Source of the DNA: Nilaparvata lugens
Lineage: Eukaryota; Arthropoda; Insecta; Hemiptera; Delphacidae
Assembly (NCBI RefSeq): GCF_014356525.2
Contig: NC_052506.1
Coordinates: 13,018,783 to 13,082,782, forward strand
DNA length: 64,000 bases
Reading direction: 5' to 3'
In this document: positions 52,101 through 61,100 of the stretch, piece after piece
Layout: every line of letters begins with the position of its first letter
Numbering within the stretch: the first letter of the stretch is position 1
The notes under the pieces: model-generated
The model's input: only the letters and a program-made list of their open reading frames with translations
Told to the model about the DNA's origin: nothing
The model's database searches: none
Program-made: the position numbers and the translations under genes

Positions 52101-55100
52101 GGCTCTGACTAGCCTCACCAGCTTTGATGGAATGTTGAAGTCTAACATGATTGTATACAGCCTGTCTCTTGTGATGCTGTCATAGGCCTGCCTGAAATCG
52201 ACAAACATTGCGAATATATCTATATTGTTTTCCCAGCATTTTTCTGTAATCTGTCGGAGGGTGAATAATTGATCAGTAGTTGATCTACCTGGCCTAAATC
52301 CTGCCTGGTATTCTCCTATTATGTTTTCCACATACACCTCTAATCGTGCTTTTAATGCTATGGTGAATATTTTATATGTTGTGTTCAACAGATATATACC
52401 TCTATAGTTTCGGCAGTCTAGTTTGTCTCCCTTTTTGTAAATGGGACAAATAATACTTTTCTTCCATTCATCTGGGAGCTGTTCTTCACACCATACCTGC
52501 TCAATAAGCTTGTGAAGCCGTCTGTATATTTGCATGCCTCCATACTTCCATAGTTCACCTGAGATTCCATCTGTTCCGGGAGCTTTATTGTTCTTAGCAG
52601 CTTAGTGGCCTCAATAATTTGGTTGAGAATGGCATGGTTAATTAAAAATCAATCGTATGTTTACAGATAGAGTTATTCGAAGAGTTAGCCAGGATATTTA
52701 GTGAAGATAACAACCAATGGGCACAGCGAGAGCTGTTGATGAGAGAGGGCACTGCCAAATTCGCTGACACGGTTGGCGAGAATGATCGACAACTGCAGAA
52801 GGTCATACAGAAGCAAGCGCACAATAGTGGAGTGAGTATACAATTATCCCAATTCAATTATTCTCTCAACATTGAACATTGTTTATGTTTGGTTTTGAAT
52901 TGTAGGGTACATAGCAAACAGTACCCACCACAACAATGAATAAAACAAATGATACATTCTAGATTATCAACTACTGTTATTTATGGTGATATATTGTAAC
53001 AATGAATTAAACAAATAAGAAATTGTCAACTACTATTCACGGTGGTACAGTATTGTACATTCTCAGTACCAGGTTTCGTGGCATAACTTACCTCATTATC
53101 ATCTGTGTTGTTGTTTCTTCATTATTGGTTTTTAAACTTGTGATTGTTCAATACGATCAAGAAGGCTAAGAAGATTTTTGCTAATCAACTCACATTACTA
53201 AACGAATTGCATGAATGAGAATTATTTGGCTGTGACATTAATGTTTGATGTAGTTAAGGAGTGATCCGTGGTCTAGTGGATAGAGTGCTTGCGTAGCAAC
53301 CTATAGATCCCGGTTCAAATCCACTAAGAGCCAAAAGTTTTTGATCAGGTTACTCCCGTGTTATCGGATGGGCACGTTAAAATGTCGGTCCCGGCTGAAG
53401 TATGACAGTCGTAAGGCCCATTGACGGCTCAAATGATATATTCAGGCGAGGTGGAAATTCCGTCAGGAACTCCCCACCAATAAAAGCCATACGAATATTA
53501 TTAATTCAAATTACACTGCATGTCACCCAGTATAAAACTCCATTCATATAATCAGTCGGCCCTCTATTAGTGACTCCAGTATGTCTATACTTAATACTTT
53601 TTAATTTCAACGTATTGTTCAATCTTACTGATCTCTAGCAAAATTTAAATTTATTATAAATTATAATAACCATATTATTATAAGATATAGGTACGTTTCA
53701 ATAGTGTCATTGGAAATAGTCCATTGGTATTCAGAATATCGCTCTATGAGTAGGCTTATGTTGCTATATTTAATAGAATTGTGCTAATCCTAATGTTTAA
53801 TTTTTTTCAGAATATTAGTCATGGTACCATCCCTTACCTGGGCACTTTCTTGACAGACTTGACAATGATAGATACAGCCATTCCAGATACCCTCTATGAG
53901 GGACTTATTAACTTCGATAAAACGGAGAAAAGAATTCGAAGTTTTAGCTCAGGTAAATGATCAAATTTTTGTAATTTTGGTTAAAATTCAAAAGTAAACT
54001 GGTTGGTGAAATCTGGATGTAACCATTATCAGGAATCCGAATATCCACTGAAAGCTTCATCCCAAAATTTGAAAAAAATATTATGTCATGCTAGTACCAT
54101 CGAAATACTAGATGAAGACATGCCTATGAGACTGAGTAACTGAGGAAGCAGGCGACCTTAAATCAAATCAATTTATTTTCCATTTTTTACAGTATATACA
54201 GAGAATGAGATTACCGTAGTTACGGAAATAATTACCAAATAACTAAAAAATCAGAGAAAGAGAACTTCAGTATCAATTTAACATTATAAAAATACTAACA
54301 ATATTACACTATACACAATAACATTACAAACTAAAAAAGAGTCGCGCTTACCAGTTGTAAAAAAGTGTACTACTGTGCAGGCCTGCAGTTCAAACAATTG
54401 TGTCATAATAACCAGAAACATCTTCATGTATCAGATGACTATGCAATAATCTGCAGAAAGTTGACCTTTTTATGTCCACAGGGAGCCTATTTAAAAACGT
54501 TGGTGCTAGAAAAGTGAAACATTTTTTGAAAATAGTAAGGTTGGGCTTAGGGACTAGCACATTTTGTTGATTTCTCCCAACCCTGCGCATATTAATCAGC
54601 TGCATTTCGCCACTCCTATCAAAAAATAGCTTTAGGGTTTTATAAATATATAAGTTCCTGATAGGCAGTATTCTGAGCTCTTTGAAAATTGGTGCAGAGT
54701 GATCATATCTCGTTTTGTAAGACATTATTCTCATAAATTACGTATTTTTGTAGAATAATTAACGGATGTAAAGCAGCCTTATATGCTCCCCCCCCCCACC
54801 CAAATTTCCAAGCTATACTCAAAATTGGAATTTATGTGGGCGAAGTAGATCTTTCTCATCAGTTCTGAGAAGATAAAATTGATCAATATTTATATGAGAT
54901 TATTTTATTTATAGCAAACATAATTTGAAGTATAAGATCCTTCTACTGTAATGGAATTTACATTCTTTATCACAACTAAATCTTATTTTGAATTCATGTT
55001 GAAAACTTGATGAGACTTAAATTTTGAAGGAAGTCGGAAGTGGTATCAAATTAGATACAAAATATTGCAGCTTGCTACTACCTTGTCCTGATGTGAAAAT

Positions 55101-58100
55101 ATACGAGCTTGAGATGTCACAGAGTCACAGTGAATATTTGGAAAAGCATTTGTTGATTGTTGACACTTATAATTTAAAAATAATAAATATTTCGATATTT
55201 CTTGTAGTCGTACTGCATTAATTAATTAGTATTTTTCCATTTTCTCAATGTTTTGTAATCACACCACATTAATTAGTATTTTTGCATCTTTCCAGATAAA
55301 GCTGCTGCAAGGTGCTGCTAACGCATATAGTATTCATGAAGACTATTCGTTCGATCGTTGGTTCGACTCCATATTAACGTTGGATGATCGAGAGGCTTAC
55401 CAACTCTCGTGTCACATTGAACCCCATGGTGTTCCACTTCCTTCTTCTATTATCTCTAGTACAACAACCTCTATTAATAAATATAAGAAACGTCCAGCGT
55501 AAGTAACAGATGATAATTTAATTTTTTTTTAAGATTTCATTTTTTTATACTTGAAACCGATATCAAGGTAGTTAGGGTAGTGAGCGTACATTCATTTGTG
55601 AGTTGGAAATAACACACTTCAATAATTTATATTCCAAATAATAAGATAATTCTCCTAAGATAAGTAATAAGAAAGCATGCTCCTGTAAAATATTAATTTT
55701 TATTTAAATAAAGTGGATTTTTGACAACATTTCAAGTCTCCTCAATTAATAAGATAATAAACTATAAATACTAATATAATAAAATATATTGTCGATTCAA
55801 TATATTATTGGCAACTAATGAAATGTTCAACCTAACAACCGATTTTATTGATACCACTAGTTTTTCATAAGCACATTCAACTTAATTTACAAATAAGCAC
55901 ATTCATAGTTGTGTTTCAACTATTTATAACATATTTTTGGAATATGTACTGTTTTCTTCGAGACTTAAGAGGTAGTCAAGTATTTGTCCCCCAGACGGCG
56001 ATATGCCATGGGGAATAAGCCGACATTTTGTCTGTACCTGTTTATTTAAAGTAATGAATATTTATTATTGTTAATATTTATATTGTTAATAATTACTATC
56101 TAATGTTTATTACGCATGCAATTGTTCAATAAAGGCCTTTATTTATTTTTTATTTTATTTTTTTTAGTCAAGTATTTGCAGTATCTTTATGGTATATTTT
56201 TGTGGTACTTGGAATATTAGTATTCCTACGCTAGCAAATCGGTCACAATTTTTAGAGACCATAAAAAGTTGACATCGTGTAGAGCTCTTGAGTTTTTTAT
56301 GAGATTTATAACATCATAGTCGATTCAAACCAACTAATTTACACAGTTTACAATATCATACTTCATACCGTAATAATTCTCTTGATAATAATAATTCTGT
56401 TGAATAAGAATGATAATTCTTTGTGTGAAATTCCACTCAAGTTTCATTTTAACCTAATATGGAGAAATTTCACAAAATCTCTGTTCATAGTGTAAATTTT
56501 AGTAATAATTCTATTGATCATGAGAAATGTAGAATTTCCGAAACCGGTTATTCTCTTCATACTGTTCATCATAGAGTGACAATACATTATTTACTTTTTT
56601 CAGGCTGGGACATAGGAAAAATGATTCAATAACTAGTACTTCGAGCAGCTCAAGCAGCCAATTTTATTATGATCTGAGTATCGATAGTTCCCCCTCTTCT
56701 CCTCATGATTCTCTTGACAGAAAAGTAAGTATCATTGATGAAAACTTTACTTATAATTATTATAAGGATTGCGATTCTTAACGGTGACCTCGCACTGTTT
56801 TACTCAATGGTGGCTCCCAATCAGTTTTTTCCATATTGTAAGTTATTGTTATTGAGTTATAAACCCTGAAAGAGCAAAAAATTGGATAAAAACCAGTAAT
56901 TTCAATATGTATACTCTTTTAAGAGCGAATATCTCGAAAACGGTTGGTAATATCACAATACTCCACCATAGAGAAACAATAGCTTAAGTAGATATCCCAT
57001 GATATAGGGCGTTTATGTCGCAACTTTTACTGTTAACTCAAGCCGATTATTGTAGATTTTTACTGTTTTGTTGGGGTGAGAGTGTATGAACGGCACAATA
57101 TGAGAGACTACCAGCGTCACACAGCTTCTCAGGAAAGAACTGTGTGGACTATTGGCTTGATTTAACATTGAAAATTGCGACATAAACGCCCTATACCATG
57201 GGATATCTACAACATTGAAAATTGCGACATAAACGCCCTATACCATGGGATATCTACTTATGCTATTGTTTCTCTACGACTCCACTGAACAAAAATTGTT
57301 GACAATTTATCAAGCTTCATTTTTGAATGGTTAGTCATGTCGGTTGAAAGCATTGTTCCCAAGATATAAGCGTGTAAGCAAAAAATTGAAAAATGCAACT
57401 TTTTAACCACCCTCATCCCTTCAGCACAAGGATGGGGACTGTGTTCACCTCGTAACTGGTCGCAACAAAGCTGCGAAGTCAAAAACTGTGTTTGAAACAT
57501 TCCGTTCGAATTCCTTTGGGGACTTTTGGTATGTTTACCTCCTAACTACCGTAAACAGAACTCCAGAGTCAATAATTGTCTTCCAAACCTTTTTCCTCTA
57601 TAAGCATTCGTCGACTGGACTAGCCTAATTGACCGAGCGAAGTAAGGTCTAAGATTCAAGTCGACGGTTTAGCATTTCTCTTTATGTTTATATGTTGCAC
57701 ATTTACAGCGCTGTATGTTCCTTTTTGAATTTCGCGTCGACGTATACATAAGGTTTTTTAAAATGTTGCATTTTAAGGATAATACAAGAGGGAAAGGAGT
57801 TTCCTTCGAACACCAATATTACCGTAAAAATCAGACTAAAGAATTATTCATCATAAATCAGCTGTCTAGTGGACTATAATACTACCCGTTCAAAAACATC
57901 GAAAATCTTGAAAATGTACCTTTCCATCAACGTTAGTAGACAGTTGTCTACTAACTTTGTCTTTCCATAAGCTGAGGCCATGATTCTAGTTTGGAGTTAT
58001 TGATAGAAAACATTCTTTTCGCATTTTTATTTTCTAATCTGATGATTAAAATTCCAACAAATATTATTGAAGATTATTGAAGAATCAGCATTATGGTAGG

Positions 58101-61100
58101 TCGCCAACACGAAAACACAGAATGTTCTCTGAAGGGTTGATTGGATTGGCGTATCAACAGCAGCCAGAACTGATATAACAGCGCTCACACTCACATTCCG
58201 GGACGACACGTCACGGTACGATAGAACAGAAAGCTCTATATTTATTTAGGATTTTTTAGGATTTAGGACATTTTAAATTGATAAATTATCTAATAATTTT
58301 TGAGAAAACATAGCAACAGGTCAATGTAACTTACTGAGCGCGAGGTCTACTGTTCACAGAACTACTAGTTGTAAATAGTTTGGATGAAATTAGTGATTAA
58401 TGTTGCTGATGTGTTCTATAGGCATCTCCGTCGCAGATGTCATCTTCGTCGAGCAGCTCGTCTCTGGACGTGTCGGTGAGCAGCAACAACACCAGCAGCA
58501 TGTCGGCCGGTAACAGCAGCACGGTCACCCGCTCTCCCGCCCAAGTCACGCCCGACTTCTATATCATCAAAGTTACTTATGAGACTGATTCTGTAGAGAC
58601 CGAAGGTAAGCACTCAAATATAGTCGATTTTTTAATAATTATTAATAAACATAGTAGACAGAGTACATGGCATTGGGGAACGATGAGGAACTGACCGTGG
58701 AAATAGATGGAAGCCAACTCAAATCATCTGTGAGCTCCAAGTATCTGGGTTCAAGTTTGCAAAGGGACGGTGGGCTGGATCACTACCTCCGTAAACAAAG
58801 CCATAGTGCATTCTGATGACGTCAGCACAGGTAATGCTCCTACACCAATGAAAAAACTAGCTGATATAGATCAGCTGAAATCAAAAAATTTTTTTTGGTG
58901 TAGGAGCACTACCTGTGCTGACGTCATCAGAATGCACTATGGCTTTGTTTACGGAGGTAGTGATCCAGCCCACCGTCCCTTTGCAAACTTGAACCCATAT
59001 ACTTGGAGCTCACAGATGATTTGAGTTGGCTTCCATCTATTTCCACGGTCAGTTCCTCATCGTTCCCCAATGTCATGTTCTCTGTCATCAACCACCTGTC
59101 ATGCACTATGGCTTTGTTTACGGAGGTAGTGGCTGGATGCGGAAATACAGCATAGACTGAATTGCGGATAGTTCAACTGGAGAAGGATGAGTGGTGTGCT
59201 CTGTAATAAGAGAGTGAACTGTAAGATGAAGGGTAAAGTGTACATATCGTTAGTGAGACCAGCTATGTTGTATGGCGCGGAAACCTGGCCTGTTTCAAAG
59301 ACGCAATAGAAGAAGATGGAAGTGGCTGAGATGAGAATGCTAAGATGGATGTGTGGGGTCACTAGAAGGGATAGGATTCGTAATGAGGTGATTAGAGGTC
59401 AACTGTACCTGGGTGGGACCGTTGGGTAGGAAGATGCAGGAGGCCAGGATGAGGTGGTTTAGACACGTGCAGAGACGTGAGGATGATTATTTGGGACGGA
59501 GGGTGCAGTATTTGGATCTGGGTGGCATGTGTCGATGTTTCATCATTCATTTATTTATTGATTCGCGATACACAATTATTCATTAAAATTATTGGGGGAG
59601 GACCAACAGGCACAGCCCAAAACTTCCCCCCCCCCCCCGAATCTTGATTTATATACTAGTCTAGAAAGAAGGTTTACAAAATTTGTGTCCGATTTACTGA
59701 GCAAACACAAACAATAAATTTCGAATTTGAAAAGATTGAAAACTAAATCAAATAACAAAATTGTTTGACTTTTAATGTATATAAAGTGTGAAATAAAGGC
59801 ATTAATCTATAATCTTATTATGGCTTCTGGCATTACTTAACGACTGCTGATCATATTCAACAGCTTGTCGAAACCCCAAACTAATGATAACAAATATTCT
59901 GAAGCCTCCTGCACAGCTAATATTAACTTTACATTATTGACATTTTCAAATCCCCAAAATTGATATCATTGAATACTCTGAAGACTTACGTACAGCAAAT
60001 ATTGGCAATGGAGAAAAATTAAATTAGTGAGATTTACTTTTTAAAGTCAGCTCGTAATAAATTGACATTGGTTTGCAATCCTTTTCTGTCGTTAGACGAA
60101 GCAGATAGCTACAAAATTATCCTCTTCTACCTCCTTACTGTTTCCAAATCGTTTATAGGCTACAAATTAATGAACTACCAGAATATTTTATCTCATTCAA
60201 TAAAATTAATTGTTAAATACTGAGATTTCTATCTTGGTGAGTATAATTAATTTATCATTATTAACTATAACTATAGTGAGGTCCACGTTATAATGCCAGT
60301 GGAAAAATATAGGAGAACAACGTTGCCGATTCTCTGTCTTGTTAAAGCCTTGTATTTCTATAGACGGTAGCTGATACAGGTTTATTGATGTAATATTAAC
60401 TGTTCATTCTTGTTTAAAATAATCAATTATATTTTATTAAGCAAGAAATTATATTTTTCAATAATTTCATAATGAATTTTCATAATTAAGATGAAATATT
60501 TTGTTAATTAATTATGAATTCCACATTTTTAAAAGACGATCTGGCAACAGAGCAAAGCGAGAAAGAAATAGCGCCATTCGCTTTGTTGAATGATAGACAA
60601 GGATAGCAATGCCGTACCATTGCTAATCAAACACTGCCATTATAACGTAGACTTCACTAAAGAATCAACCATTGATTTTAGATAAGCTATGAATCACAGC
60701 GATATCAACTTGAGAAGGCAGTGGAGACAGAGAAGTACCTAGCAACATCGCGTTCCTTTAATTTCCACTGAATCTATAACTTAAATCTCACAATAGAATA
60801 AATTCGTTTATGCTCGAAAAATATTGTATTATTTGATTTTCTTATTATAGAAACCCACCCTACATTTCACTCTATACAGATAACTAATACCCTTGTAATA
60901 TTTTTTAAATTAAACTCAGTCAAATTTGGAACGCTCTACGATTTTACTTTAAGGATGACACGCAAAATTGCGAAGCGGTCCACATTTTACTGTGTTAAAT
61001 TTAAAAATATAAAAGGGTACTAGTTATCTTCTGTATATTGCAATCATTCCACGTTCGTTTTGAAAATTGAATTGGTAGGAATAATATTGTGTATTTTGTA

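Larger units (their letters stand above)
58640..59530 (+). mobile_element. RTE-like relic interrupted by a MITE structure
   Basis: 58690-58780 encodes [11 protein letters not shown] and [14 protein letters not shown]. It resumes at 59139 with [14 protein letters not shown] sequence, then [33 protein letters not shown] and [20 protein letters not shown], the RTE C-terminal region with stops. The interruption (58781-59130) is a MITE complex. The relic is dead. Confidence 0.75.
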
